A DNA stretch of 64,000 nt from JBJHBP01 sp050485645 (GTDB taxonomy: Bacteria > Pseudomonadota > Gammaproteobacteria > Steroidobacterales > Rariloculaceae): contig JBJHBT010000006.1 in NCBI GenBank assembly GCA_050485645.1, forward strand, positions 1 to 64,000, in the 5' to 3' direction. The notes under the pieces are model-generated. The model saw only the letters and a program-made list of their open reading frames with translations, did not search any database and was not told where the DNA came from. Positions within the stretch are counted from its first letter, which is position 1, and each line of letters starts with the position of its first letter. A program made the position numbers and the translations under genes. Below are positions 24,825 to 33,455 of this stretch, piece after piece.

Positions 24825-25628
24825 CTATCGGGTCATCGCATAGATCACGTAGTTGACGCCGAAGCGGTAGGCCAGCGCTGTCATCGGTGCGGGATACGCC
24901 GGATCGTCGGCATGTTCCCAGGCGTCGCCCATATCGGCGTTGTGATTGATGGCGACCATCAGTCGGCCATGATGGTCGTAGATGCCACGCCAGTTGGGTG
25001 GCCCCTGAAGCCGCACCTGATCACCGTGTATGTGCCTCACACCAGGTACGCCAACGGCGATGTCCAGTTCATGGACGATGTTCATCAGCGGGTCGTCGTG
25101 CGGAATGTCGACAATGGTGTGCTCGGGCAGCACCGCGTGCATGATGCGCTCGAACATCGGCCATTCCCGTTCTCCATGGAGGTCGTCGACGACCAGGAAA
25201 CCGCCGCGGTACAGATATTCACGGAGGCGGGCGATTTCCTCGAAGCCCGGCCGCCAGTTGCCGCGGGCAACCTGCTGAATGAACAGCCACGGGTAGTCGA
25301 AGATGCGGTCGTCGGTGATCTCCAGATGCCGGCTGTCACCGGCTACTGAAAGGGTGGTCATACGCCTGAGAGCCGGCAGGAAGTTCCACTCGGCCTCCGG
25401 GTAGTCCACCGCCCACATCGGATTGCAGCTGCCGCGAGAACCGCCGCAGGCGCTGGTCTCGTAGATCATCCGGGCCATGTGGAATTCCGCTTCGGGCCCG
25501 GCGGAGCCCGAGTCCGACGGGGTGTTCTGCAACAGGTGCTCACTGCTGGCCAGCACCGTCAGCATCACCGCCATCAGCGCTACGGTGCTGCCGCGTATCA
25601 GCGTAAGACGTTTCCCTGCGCGGAACAC
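24825..25628 (-). CDS. DUF4159 membrane-anchored protein (copy 2)
   Basis: 267 residues from GTG 25628, where GGAGGG lies six bases upstream. The anchor STVALMAVMLTVLA is followed by the same DUF4159 domain as the protein at 19056: FHMARMIYETSA, CNPMWAVDYPEAE, LREYLYRGGFLVVDD, INHNADMGDAWEHADDP and FGVNYVIYAMTR. An ATG at 25730 would add 34 residues, but lacks a ribosome site and makes the length differ from copy 1. The two copies are clearly paralogues in inverted orientation. Function unknown. Confidence 0.83.
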   Translation of the reverse strand: MFRAGKRLTLIRGSTVALMAVMLTVLASSEHLLQNTPSDSGSAGPEAEFHMARMIYETSACGGSRGSCNPMWAVDYPEAEWNFLPALRRMTTLSVAGDSRHLEITDDRIFDYPWLFIQQVARGNWRPGFEEIARLREYLYRGGFLVVDDLHGEREWPMFERIMHAVLPEHTIVDIPHDDPLMNIVHELDIAVGVPGVRHIHGDQVRLQGPPNWRGIYDHHGRLMVAINHNADMGDAWEHADDPAYPAPMTALAYRFGVNYVIYAMTR

Positions 25629-25784
25629 TCGGAACCCTCCATGTCGAGCCGGTCTTTCAAGACTATCAGACCCGCCCTGCGGCAGCCCGTTCCCGCACAC
25701 ACTGCTGTCCATGCGGCTCCCGGTGCCCACAGGCCTGTGCGAATTGCCGGCACCGGGTCGTCGCAGGCTGGCGTCAACGGTGGT

Positions 25785-27041
25785 TCAGGGAGTCGGCCCT
25801 ATCCGCAGGACGGCACCGGGATTCTCGTCGGTCAAAACATAAAGTAGTTCATCAGGACCTTGACGTACATCTCTGATTCTTTGGCGGAATTCAAAAAGCA
25901 GCATTTCCCTGCGCAGCTCCTCCATGCTGTCATTGATCAGGATGCGCTGCAGATGGCCGGTGCCCGGGATCTGTCCGAAACGCAGTGCGCCGACAAAGAT
26001 GTCGCCTTTCCACTTCGGCAACGCGTCGCCGGTGTAGAAGAGCATGCCTGAAGGCGCGATCGGCGGCGTCCAGTACACGACGGGCGGTTCATACCCCTCA
26101 TGGGTGATGCCGGCGGAGCTCTGCCATGGGCCATGATAGGCGCGTCCCAGACTCACATGCGGCCAGCCGTAGTTGCGGCCGGGCAGAATGATGTTGATCT
26201 CATCGCCGCCATTGGGACCGTTTTCGTTCTGCCATACCTGCCCGGTGGTCGGATGCACGGCAAGACCCAGCGAGTTTCGATGGCCCAGCGAGTAGACCTC
26301 CGGTTTGTGGCCGGCGCGCCCGACGAACGGATTGTCATCCGGCACGGAACCGTCGTCATTGATTCGCAGCACCTTGCCGCCATGGTTGTTCGGATCCTGC
26401 GCGTTGCCGCCACTGGTGGTCATGAACAGGGTGCCGTCGTGCCCGAAGGCGATGCGGGAACCACCGCCGGCGCCCGGATCGGCGACGAAGACGTCTTCCA
26501 CGTCCCGAAGTGCCCGGCCGTCCCAGCGGCCTCGGGCCAGTGCCAGGCGGGAGCCACCGTCCATCGGTTTGGTGTAGGTGAGATAGACGAGGCTGTTGCC
26601 TTCGAAGTCCGGATGCAGTGCGAGATCCATGTAGCCATGGACGGCGCCGGGAAGGCCGGACACACCCGCCCAGAAAGCCTCCGGACCACCGGCCACCGGT
26701 TGCGGATCCAGCACATCGTCGCGAATGACGCGCAGCCGGCCGGTGCGTTCCGTCACCAGCATCGTGCCGTCGGGCAGAAACGCCAGCGACCAGGGGTACT
26801 GCAGACCGTCGGCTACCAGCGAGACGCGAATGTCCTGACCTTCGCCGGTCTTGAGATCCCTGGGCAGATCCGGTAACGGCTGATCGGCCAGCCCGTCCGG
26901 TGCCACCGGAATATTGTTCTGGAAGGGCACGTTCTGCTGCGCGTTGAGGGTGGCGACCGTCAGCAGCGCGATGCTGCCCAGCGTGATCAGTGCGACGAAC
27001 GGCGCGGGACGAACCCGCCTGGTTTTGAGTTCGTGGTTCAT
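25785..27041 (-). CDS. PQQ-dependent sugar dehydrogenase family (soluble GDH/Asd-like)
   Basis: 418 residues with an N-terminal anchor or signal (FVALITLGSIALLTVATLNA). The six-bladed propeller family motifs are visible: VADGLQYPWSLAFLPDG, VTERTGRLRVI, GYMDLALHPDFEGNSLVYL, RIAFGHDGTLFMTTSGG, YSLGHRNSLGLAVHP, NENGPNGGDEINII and GRNYGWPH. Family members oxidise aldoses with PQQ in the periplasm. No pqq genes are in the window, so cofactor supply is unknown. CAGGAGG lies upstream of the ATG. It is alone on its strand apart from the DUF4159 gene 156 bases downstream. Confidence 0.87.
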   Translation of the reverse strand: MNHELKTRRVRPAPFVALITLGSIALLTVATLNAQQNVPFQNNIPVAPDGLADQPLPDLPRDLKTGEGQDIRVSLVADGLQYPWSLAFLPDGTMLVTERTGRLRVIRDDVLDPQPVAGGPEAFWAGVSGLPGAVHGYMDLALHPDFEGNSLVYLTYTKPMDGGSRLALARGRWDGRALRDVEDVFVADPGAGGGSRIAFGHDGTLFMTTSGGNAQDPNNHGGKVLRINDDGSVPDDNPFVGRAGHKPEVYSLGHRNSLGLAVHPTTGQVWQNENGPNGGDEINIILPGRNYGWPHVSLGRAYHGPWQSSAGITHEGYEPPVVYWTPPIAPSGMLFYTGDALPKWKGDIFVGALRFGQIPGTGHLQRILINDSMEELRREMLLFEFRQRIRDVRQGPDELLYVLTDENPGAVLRIGPTP

Positions 27042-27238
27042 GGCGGTGTTTGGCCTCCTGTCTGCCTGCCGGCAGTATAGGCGCTATGGCCAGGTCATAG
27101 AATCGGCTTCGTCAGCGCGAAACCGTCACCGGCACGCCCGGAAGAGCGCGCGGACCGGCGATAGGCGCGACTACGGATGGCATGAGCCGCCTTCGCTCGG
27201 TATCCTTCGGGCAATGGCATTCATCAGGAGCATCCATC

Positions 27239-28825
27239 ATGTCGGGGGAACGCAATACACTTGACCGGCGCAGGTTCATGGGCGCGGCGTTCGGCACCGC
27301 CGCCGGCCTGGGCGCCGCGACACTGGTGCCGCACAGCGCGGCCGCACAGATCATGGGCGGGGAACAGGCGGCGGCCTTGACGGACTATCGTCAGCAGCAG
27401 ACCGGTCCGCGCCTGTATCGCGTCGAGTCCGATATCCGTGATCTGGAAGTGTCCGGCACCATACCGTCTGACCTCAATGGCGCTTTTTACCGCGTCGGGC
27501 CGGACTTCCAGTACGCGCCGGACCCGCGCAACATCCCGTTCGACGGCGAGGGCCACGTGAGCATGTTCCGGATCCGCAACGGGCGGATCGATTTTCGCAG
27601 CCGCTTCGTGAAGAACGAGCGCTACGTTGCGCAGGATCAGGCGCGCCGCAACCTGTTCCCGATGTATCGCAATCCGTACACCGACGACCCCAGCGTTCAG
27701 GGACTCAGTCGCAGCACGGCGAATACCCATATCATCAACCATCGCAATCTGCTGCTGGCCCTCAAGGAAGACAGCCCGCCGTCCGCACTTGATCTGCTGA
27801 CGCTCGAGACGGTGGCGCCGAATTACACATTCGGCGGCAAGCTGCCCAGCGATACCTTTACCGCGCACCCGAAGATTGATTCGGAAACCGGCAATATGAT
27901 CGCCTTCGGTTATCAGGCCCGAGGTCATGGCAGCGACGACATCTCGGTATTTGAATTCACGCCACAGGGTGAACTGGTCTGGACGGCCTGGGTGAAGGTG
28001 CCTTACGTGGGCCTGCTGCACGATTTCGCGGTAACCGGGCGCCACATCGTGTTTTACGTGATTCCCATGGTCATGGATGAGGAGCAGATGCGTGCCGGCG
28101 GCATCCACTATTCATGGGATGTTGCCAAGCCCACGTACTTCGGTGTGATGCGTCGTGGCGGTGATGGCAGCGACATGACATGGATCGAGGGACCGCATCG
28201 CAGTGCGACCCACGTGATGGGCGCGTTTTCGGATGGCGACCGCGTGTACGTGGACGTTGAGATGTCGCGCTCCAACCCGTTTCCGTTCATGCCCATGCGT
28301 GACGGTTCGCGCTGGGATCCGCAGCTGGGGTCCAGCCGTATCACTCGCCTGTCGGCCAATCTTTCGCGGCGCCGTCCGACGGAGTACGGCATCGAGACGC
28401 TGTACGAAAACCATATCGGTGCACTGCCGCGTCAGGATGACCGCTACAACACGATGCCCTACCGTATCGGCTTTCTGCCCTGTCCGGACCCGGAGCCGCC
28501 GACCGGCCAGCGCGCCAACGCCTGTTATGCGCGTTTCGATCACTCGACGCGCACTGCAACGCTGTTCAACGCCGGGCCCAATACGTCGCTGGCCGAATGC
28601 TGCTTCGCACCGAAAAATCGCAACGCCGCGGAAGGGGAGGGTTACCTGCTGGGTCTTGCCAGCCGGACCGACGACGGCAATCGTGGCGATCTGCTGATTC
28701 TCGACGCCCAGCGTCTTGATGAAGGCCCGATCGCGACGGTCCATCTGCCCATTCGCGCACCCGGACAGGTGCATGGCTGGTGGGTGCCCGAGGCGCAGCT
28801 GCCGGTTGGCACGGGCACGGGCTGA
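27239..28825 (+). CDS. Tat-exported carotenoid oxygenase family protein
   Basis: 528 residues from ATG 27239, AGGAG eight bases upstream. A Tat-type signal (RRRFMGAAFGTAAG, ending SAAAQ) precedes a carotenoid-cleavage-dioxygenase beta-propeller: SDLNGAFYRVGPDFQY, DGEGHVSMFRI, and His residues likely to hold iron in FTAHPKID, HDFAVTGRHIVFY, THVMGAF and GQVHGWWVPE. The family cleaves C=C bonds in carotenoids, apocarotenoids or lignostilbenes. Export by Tat is unusual for the family but found in several proteobacterial members. Substrate unknown. Divergent from the PQQ-dehydrogenase gene across a 197-base spacer. Confidence 0.87.
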   Translation: MSGERNTLDRRRFMGAAFGTAAGLGAATLVPHSAAAQIMGGEQAAALTDYRQQQTGPRLYRVESDIRDLEVSGTIPSDLNGAFYRVGPDFQYAPDPRNIPFDGEGHVSMFRIRNGRIDFRSRFVKNERYVAQDQARRNLFPMYRNPYTDDPSVQGLSRSTANTHIINHRNLLLALKEDSPPSALDLLTLETVAPNYTFGGKLPSDTFTAHPKIDSETGNMIAFGYQARGHGSDDISVFEFTPQGELVWTAWVKVPYVGLLHDFAVTGRHIVFYVIPMVMDEEQMRAGGIHYSWDVAKPTYFGVMRRGGDGSDMTWIEGPHRSATHVMGAFSDGDRVYVDVEMSRSNPFPFMPMRDGSRWDPQLGSSRITRLSANLSRRRPTEYGIETLYENHIGALPRQDDRYNTMPYRIGFLPCPDPEPPTGQRANACYARFDHSTRTATLFNAGPNTSLAECCFAPKNRNAAEGEGYLLGLASRTDDGNRGDLLILDAQRLDEGPIATVHLPIRAPGQVHGWWVPEAQLPVGTGTG

Positions 28826-28877
28826 AGCCGGGGCCGGTGCTCGGCACTGGCCAAGCCTGCGAATGCCGTAGCAATAG

Positions 28878-28914
28878 CGCCCGCGCATCGCGCCGTTCTG
28901 GCGCGACGCGGGCG
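28878..28914. terminator. bidirectional hairpin between convergent genes
   Basis: CGCCCGCG plus TCGCGCC on the left pair with GGCGCGA plus CGCGGGCG on the right, a 15-bp stem with a two-base bulge and a five-base loop. It lies between the stops of the carotenoid oxygenase and the metal permease genes. There is little T-tract on either side. Confidence 0.6.
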
Positions 28915-28918
28915 TTGA

Positions 28919-29713
28919 CTATCTTCGGGTGAGCGGGGCGAGCAGCCTGAGCGGGACCAGAACCAGCAGCAGCGCCACGAGCACTGGTCCGAAAGGCTGA
29001 TCCAGCGCTACCGCGGCCACGAATGCCGCGAGGTAGCCGGTCACGGCAATCGCCACGGACCACAACAGTGACGCACGCCAGCCCGACGCGAGCCGGAAGG
29101 CGATCCATGGCGGGACGAACATCAATGCGAATGCGGCCATCGATCCCAGCGCCAGCGTTGCCAATACCAGTGCCACGACAGCAAGCAGCGCGAACGCGGT
29201 CTCGTGCGTCCACACCGGCTGGCGGTTGGCCGTGAAATGATCGGGGAAGAAGCGCTGTATCAACAGCCTTGGTGACAGCCATCGCAGTGCCCCAAGAAAC
29301 AGCAGCAGCGCAGCCGCGATGGCGATCAGATGCCCGGTCGCCACGAAGTAGAACTGTCCGCGCAACAGCGTCTGCCCCAGAACCTCTCCGTGGTGACTGT
29401 TGGCCGCAATGAGCAGGCCGGCCGCCCAGCCTCCAACGACCATGGCCACATACAGGTCGTTTCCCGGGCGCCTCGCAAGCCCTTTGGCGAGTGCTGCCGC
29501 GGCCGCCGCGATCAGTGCGCACAGGGTGGCTGGCCAGGCGAGCACCACGCTGGCCATTGCGCCGGCGGCCGCCACATGGGCGTACCCCAGCGCCGCGAGC
29601 CATTCGCCACGCATGCGCAGGTAGGCGCCGATCAACGGCAGCAGCACGGCCAGCAGTAGTCCGGCGATGAGCGGCACGCGAAACAGCGGATCGACGACCA
29701 GCTGCAGGTTCAT
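28919..29713 (-). CDS. metal ABC transporter permease (ZnuB/ABC-3 family)
   Basis: 264 residues, almost all membrane helices (seven or eight), in the ABC-3 pattern: PLIGAYLRMRGEWLAALGYAHVAAAG near the start and LGSMAAFALMFVPPWIAFRLASGW later. ABC-3 permeases move Zn, Mn or Fe across the inner membrane. The ATG lies four bases inside the end of the ATPase gene (ATGA). Together with the ATPase and the binding protein it makes a complete metal importer. The zinc call rests on the binding protein and the His-rich barrel in the same operon. Confidence 0.85.
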   Translation of the reverse strand: MNLQLVVDPLFRVPLIAGLLLAVLLPLIGAYLRMRGEWLAALGYAHVAAAGAMASVVLAWPATLCALIAAAAAALAKGLARRPGNDLYVAMVVGGWAAGLLIAANSHHGEVLGQTLLRGQFYFVATGHLIAIAAALLLFLGALRWLSPRLLIQRFFPDHFTANRQPVWTHETAFALLAVVALVLATLALGSMAAFALMFVPPWIAFRLASGWRASLLWSVAIAVTGYLAAFVAAVALDQPFGPVLVALLLVLVPLRLLAPLTRR

Positions 29714-30282
29714 TGCGCCAGTTCCACCAGTCGCGTGCAGTGTTGGCGAAGAAACGCGGATTCGTGGCTGACCAGCATCACCGCGCGTGTCGGGTGCAGC
29801 GAAGTGAGCCAGCCCGACAAGTGCGCAATACCCGCGCCATCGAGGTTGTTGGTCGGCTCATCAAGCAGTATCAGATTTGCCGGACTGCGCAGACATGCCC
29901 AGGTCTGCAGAAACTGGAACTGACCACCGCTGAACTCATCGATCGGACGATCGAGGTGTGCCGTCAGCCAGTCCGGACCGTCCGCGGTGTCGGTCTGCAT
30001 CAGTGTGAGCAATTCGCGTCCCCGCAGCGGCAGTTCTGAAGGTCTTTCCGGGCGCTGCCTGTGGTGCGCAATCCGCAGCTGCGCGTGTCGGTGTACGGTT
30101 CCGGCGAAGATTCTGGCTGTGCCGGTGATGGCGCCGAGCAAAGTGGATTTTCCGACGCCATTCGGACCATTGAGCCCGACGATCTCGCCGGGCGCAATGG
30201 TCAGGCTGGCGGGGCCGACAACCGGTGCGTGATAGCCGACAACGATATCCCGCAGTTCAAGCAGCGGGGGAGACGATGTCAT
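29710..30282 (-). CDS. metal ABC transporter ATPase (ZnuC-like, short)
   Basis: 190 residues. Walker A GPNGVGKSTLL, signature FSGGQFQFLQ, Walker B LILLDEPTNNLD and the switch His in VMLVSHES are all present, so the site looks intact. ZnuC of E. coli has about 250 residues; this protein stops soon after the switch, so the C-terminal part, often involved in regulation, is missing. The ATG overlaps the binding-protein stop (ATGA), and its own stop overlaps the permease start. Provides energy for metal import. Confidence 0.85.
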   Translation of the reverse strand: MTSSPPLLELRDIVVGYHAPVVGPASLTIAPGEIVGLNGPNGVGKSTLLGAITGTARIFAGTVHRHAQLRIAHHRQRPERPSELPLRGRELLTLMQTDTADGPDWLTAHLDRPIDEFSGGQFQFLQTWACLRSPANLILLDEPTNNLDGAGIAHLSGWLTSLHPTRAVMLVSHESAFLRQHCTRLVELAQ

Positions 30283-31166
30283 TGAGTCCGGCCGAGGGCG
30301 CTGACCCAGCGATCGATCAGTTCCAGGTAATCATCCGACGTTGCGTTCAGACCCACGTTGCTGGGCAGACGAACCACCTGCCAGCCCAGTTCACGCGCCA
30401 GGAACTCGGGGCCTCTGGCCGGTTGGAAAGGCAGATGGGCCACGACACCCTGTTGCCCCCGCAGGCGCTGCACGAGCTCCGCGAGATGACTGGCGGTGGG
30501 CGGGATGCCCGGCAGCGGTTCCACGTAGCCAAGCTCCGGCACCGCGAAACGCCTGAACAGGTAGTTGACGTCCTTGTGGTATGCCACCACGCCGGGCACG
30601 TTTTGCAGCCGCGCCTGCCAGTCGCTCAACCGTGCCTCGACCTCATTCGCGAACCGCTCGGCGTTCGCCGCGTAGCGATCGGCATTGGCGACGTCGAGCT
30701 GCCCCATGCGCTCGGCCAGCGCCCGACCAGCTTCGGCAAGTCGTACGGGATCCGTATAGAAGTGCGGGTTGCCTTCCGGATGCACGTCTCCGCCGGCACG
30801 GTCCGCCACGGCGTCGGTCTCGATCAGATGAACGTGCGCCGCACCTTCGAAGTAACCTGGCCGACCCGGTAGAACCGCGGGGTTGTTCGCGCCCCGCAAC
30901 GCGGCCGGGAGCCAGCCGACTTCCAGTTCCGCGCCGACAGCTACCAACAGGTCGGCACGGCGCAGGGCGGCCATCATCGTTGGTCGCGCTTCCAGGTAGT
31001 GAGCATCGCGGTCGGGTGGCACAAGCACCGTCACATTGACGCCATCACCTCCGACTGTCCGGGCCAGCATCCCCATGTTCGACGTGGTCGCGACGACATC
31101 GATCTGTGCGCCGGCCACGGCCGACGCACAGAACAGCAATACAGCGATCATCCATTGACGAATCAT
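30279..31166 (-). CDS. metal-binding protein of ABC transporter (ZnuA/TroA family)
   Basis: 295 residues with a signal peptide (WMIAVLLFCASAVAGAQ). The cluster A-I fold is recognisable from DVVATTSNMGMLARTVGGDG onward. Likely metal ligands are the His in RDAHYLEARPT, in GNPHFYTDP and in VAYHKDVNYLF, plus a late acidic residue. The His/Asp-rich loop of many zinc-specific ZnuA proteins is short here. It binds the metal in the periplasm and passes it to the permease. It follows the outer-membrane barrel gene by 15 bases. Confidence 0.87.
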   Translation of the reverse strand: MIRQWMIAVLLFCASAVAGAQIDVVATTSNMGMLARTVGGDGVNVTVLVPPDRDAHYLEARPTMMAALRRADLLVAVGAELEVGWLPAALRGANNPAVLPGRPGYFEGAAHVHLIETDAVADRAGGDVHPEGNPHFYTDPVRLAEAGRALAERMGQLDVANADRYAANAERFANEVEARLSDWQARLQNVPGVVAYHKDVNYLFRRFAVPELGYVEPLPGIPPTASHLAELVQRLRGQQGVVAHLPFQPARGPEFLARELGWQVVRLPSNVGLNATSDDYLELIDRWVSALGRTQ

Positions 31167-31181
31167 GTCATCACCTCCTGA

Positions 31182-32597
31182 TCAGAATGCGTGGGCGCCG
31201 TGCACACCGATGCTCATCTGCCATTGCAGGACAACCTGATTGAAGCGCTCCCGTTCACCGTCGATGGCGAAGTTGCCGCGAGTGAACTGCAGTCGCAGTC
31301 GCGAGAACTCGGTTGGCAGCCAGGTCGTCTGCAGAGCCCAACGCTCTGAGTCGGAGTAGTGGGTGCCGCTGCCCCGGCCGGAGAAGTTGCGGCCACCGAC
31401 TTTTTCGTAGCGTGCGCCCATGTTCCAGCGTGGTGCGATGCCGTATACCCCCTGGAGGTAGTAGCCATCCTGTTCCTGAATGAACGACTGCACATTGACG
31501 ATATCGCCGGGCTGGAACTGGTTGCCTGGCGCATCGCAGGCGATGCCGGCCGGATGGCAGGTGAAGTAGATGTCCTGGCGGTCGATATTGCGCTTGCGAC
31601 GCGCGTACTCCGCCTGCAGCACCAGCGTGCCGCGCCCGTACTGTCCACCCGGATCGTACTTGTAGACCCAGTCGGTTCCCCAGAAGCGGGCATTGCCGTC
31701 GTAGTCCTCGAATCGGGTGCTGTGCTCGTCCTCCGCCTGGTAGACCGAGCTGTAGCCATAGAACAGGCCGATCTGCAGCGCGTGGTTAAAGCCGAGATCC
31801 GGTGCCAACTTGGCGAAGCTGGTGTACAGACGCGGGCCTGGCTCTTCGCCGAATCCCCGCTCGGTGCCATCGATGGCGTCCATTTCTCCGATGTAGCTGG
31901 CAACTCCCTCGTTGTCGCCCTGCAGCAGCTCAACCCCGAAGCGGGAATAGAACGGTGTGCGAGGCATCCAGGACAGCTGCACGCCAGTTTCCTGCAGGCC
32001 GTGATCGCCGAACAGCAGTTCGTTCACCAACGGCCGATCGTAGAACAGCCAGCTGTGCGGGTGCTGCTTGTTGACGTAGCCGATGTCGGACAGAAAACGG
32101 CCGAGCTTCACCTGCAGGCCCGCTGGCAGCGAACGTGTCGTCACGTACGCCTCTTCCAGCTCGAATTCACCGCCATCGAACACCATCATCACGAAGGCAT
32201 CGAAATACGGATCGATGGTGGCGGAGAACGCCAGTTCGACTTCACGCAGGTTGAAGCCGCGCTGCAACTCGCCATGTGCGTGGCCGTCTCCATGGTCATG
32301 GTGGCCAGCGCCGAAGCCATCGATCTCTTCGATCAGCTCCTGGCTTTCGCCATGTACGTTGTCGGTGAAATACATGCCATCGATGATCACCGAGATCGCC
32401 GGATTGAAGGCGGTGCCCGAAGTGACCTGATCGCTGCCGCGTGGCTGCCAGGCATTGGGCCGCAGGCTGGCCGGATCCAGGGGATCGCGCGCCGGGCCGC
32501 CGGCTTCACTGTCGCCCGGCTGGGCCATGGTGGTGGACATTGCAACTGCGCCGATAGCGAGCACTCCGGCGCAAGCGAGGATTCGTGAGGTAAACAC
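31182..32597 (-). CDS. outer-membrane barrel with His-rich segment, zinc operon
   Basis: 471 residues from GTG 32597, with GGAG eight bases upstream. A signal peptide (ILACAGVLAIGAVAMSTTMAQ) precedes a His/Asp-rich stretch near residues 99-109 (GHHDHGDGHAHGE) and a porin-like body of alternating strands: LREVELAFSATIDPYFDAFV, AYVTTRSLPAGLQVKLGRF and GARYEKVGG. The end is WQMSIGVHGAHAF, closing in Phe. Its place directly before the metal-binding protein and the metal-binding look of the His-rich segment point to zinc passage through the outer membrane. No TonB plug domain is seen. Exact mechanism not shown. Confidence 0.72.
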   Translation of the reverse strand: MFTSRILACAGVLAIGAVAMSTTMAQPGDSEAGGPARDPLDPASLRPNAWQPRGSDQVTSGTAFNPAISVIIDGMYFTDNVHGESQELIEEIDGFGAGHHDHGDGHAHGELQRGFNLREVELAFSATIDPYFDAFVMMVFDGGEFELEEAYVTTRSLPAGLQVKLGRFLSDIGYVNKQHPHSWLFYDRPLVNELLFGDHGLQETGVQLSWMPRTPFYSRFGVELLQGDNEGVASYIGEMDAIDGTERGFGEEPGPRLYTSFAKLAPDLGFNHALQIGLFYGYSSVYQAEDEHSTRFEDYDGNARFWGTDWVYKYDPGGQYGRGTLVLQAEYARRKRNIDRQDIYFTCHPAGIACDAPGNQFQPGDIVNVQSFIQEQDGYYLQGVYGIAPRWNMGARYEKVGGRNFSGRGSGTHYSDSERWALQTTWLPTEFSRLRLQFTRGNFAIDGERERFNQVVLQWQMSIGVHGAHAF

Positions 32598-32676
32598 TGC
32601 TGAGACTCCATACAGAAACTGCCATACGCACCGGTACGTTGACCGACACGCGCTGAATCAGAAACGAAAAGGATGT

Positions 32677-33003
32677 TCAGACAGTGGTGGGCGGATCGCG
32701 GGGCGTCCCCGGGCTGTGCCGGGTGATGAGAATCGGCCATGCGCCGTGGACTGATGCGCATACGATATGTGGATGCGCAGGTCGTGCGGTAACGACGGAT
32801 GCCGGCAGATGCGTGAACTTGTCGCCGGCGATGCAGAGCTGACAGATGAGTTCGGGCTGCTGATCGGCCAGGTGATCGTAGCTGTGCGTGATTCCGCTGG
32901 TATATCCGGCAAGAAATGCCGGTGCCAGCAGATACAGGAATACGCGAGAGACGCGTGCTCCCGTGCACAGCTGCTTCAACTGACCTGTCAGCACCCGCAT
33001 CAT
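32677..33003 (-). CDS. small membrane protein with CxxC, DUF2946-like
   Basis: 108 residues. One hydrophobic segment (VFLYLLAPAFLAGYTSG) is followed by His/Asp residues (HSYDHLADQ), CQLC, and a Pro-rich end (PGTPRDPP). That layout matches the loose DUF2946 group of small metal-associated membrane proteins often beside metal transport genes. It starts ten bases after the stop of the gene at 33014 and ends 79 bases before the barrel gene, all on the same strand, so it looks like part of the operon. No strong ribosome site is visible. Function unknown. Confidence 0.55.
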   Translation of the reverse strand: MMRVLTGQLKQLCTGARVSRVFLYLLAPAFLAGYTSGITHSYDHLADQQPELICQLCIAGDKFTHLPASVVTARPAHPHIVCASVHGAWPILITRHSPGTPRDPPTTV

Positions 33004-33013
33004 CGTGCCGCCG

Positions 33014-33376
33014 TCAGTCGCAATCCCGCGGCGGGCTGGCCAACAGGCCGGCGCAGGAGCGCTGCTCCATCAGCGAACGGAAACGCTGCCAGACGTCATC
33101 CGTCGAGTTCACGGCGTGGGCGACCGAATTGTAGCGTTCCAGCGTCCAGCCGTGTTCTTCAACGATGTCGACACTGGCGCGGCGGTCGCGCCATGCGTCC
33201 GGCGGTGCATCGGCACCACGCGCCTGCAGCGGCCGGGCGTTTTCCTGCAGGGCGAGAAAAATCTCAGCAAACTCATTGAGTTCCTGATCGCTTGGCGACT
33301 GCGGCTGTGCGAAAGCGGCTTGAGCCAGCCACAGCGTGGCGGCGGTCATCATGATCAACAGGCTGAATCGACGCAT
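33014..33376 (-). CDS. small secreted protein, DUF4168-like
   Basis: 120 residues from ATG 33376. The signal peptide (FSLLIMMTAATLWLAQAAFAQ) is followed by a helical domain with SDQELNEFAEIFLALQE and VDIVEEHGWTLERYNSVAHAVN, the pattern of DUF4168. Two Cys near the end (RSCAGLL, RDCD) may form a disulfide. GGGAG is 11 bases before ATG 33376 but only two before ATG 33385, so the shorter form is preferred. It appears to be the first gene of the metal uptake operon. Role unknown. Confidence 0.65.
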   Translation of the reverse strand: MRRFSLLIMMTAATLWLAQAAFAQPQSPSDQELNEFAEIFLALQENARPLQARGADAPPDAWRDRRASVDIVEEHGWTLERYNSVAHAVNSTDDVWQRFRSLMEQRSCAGLLASPPRDCD

Positions 33377-33455
33377 CGTTCCCATAACTCCCAGTTCCGG
33401 CGGCTCTCAAAAGCCATAGTAAGTCGGTCAGTCTACGCCAACCTGCCGGGCGGAG

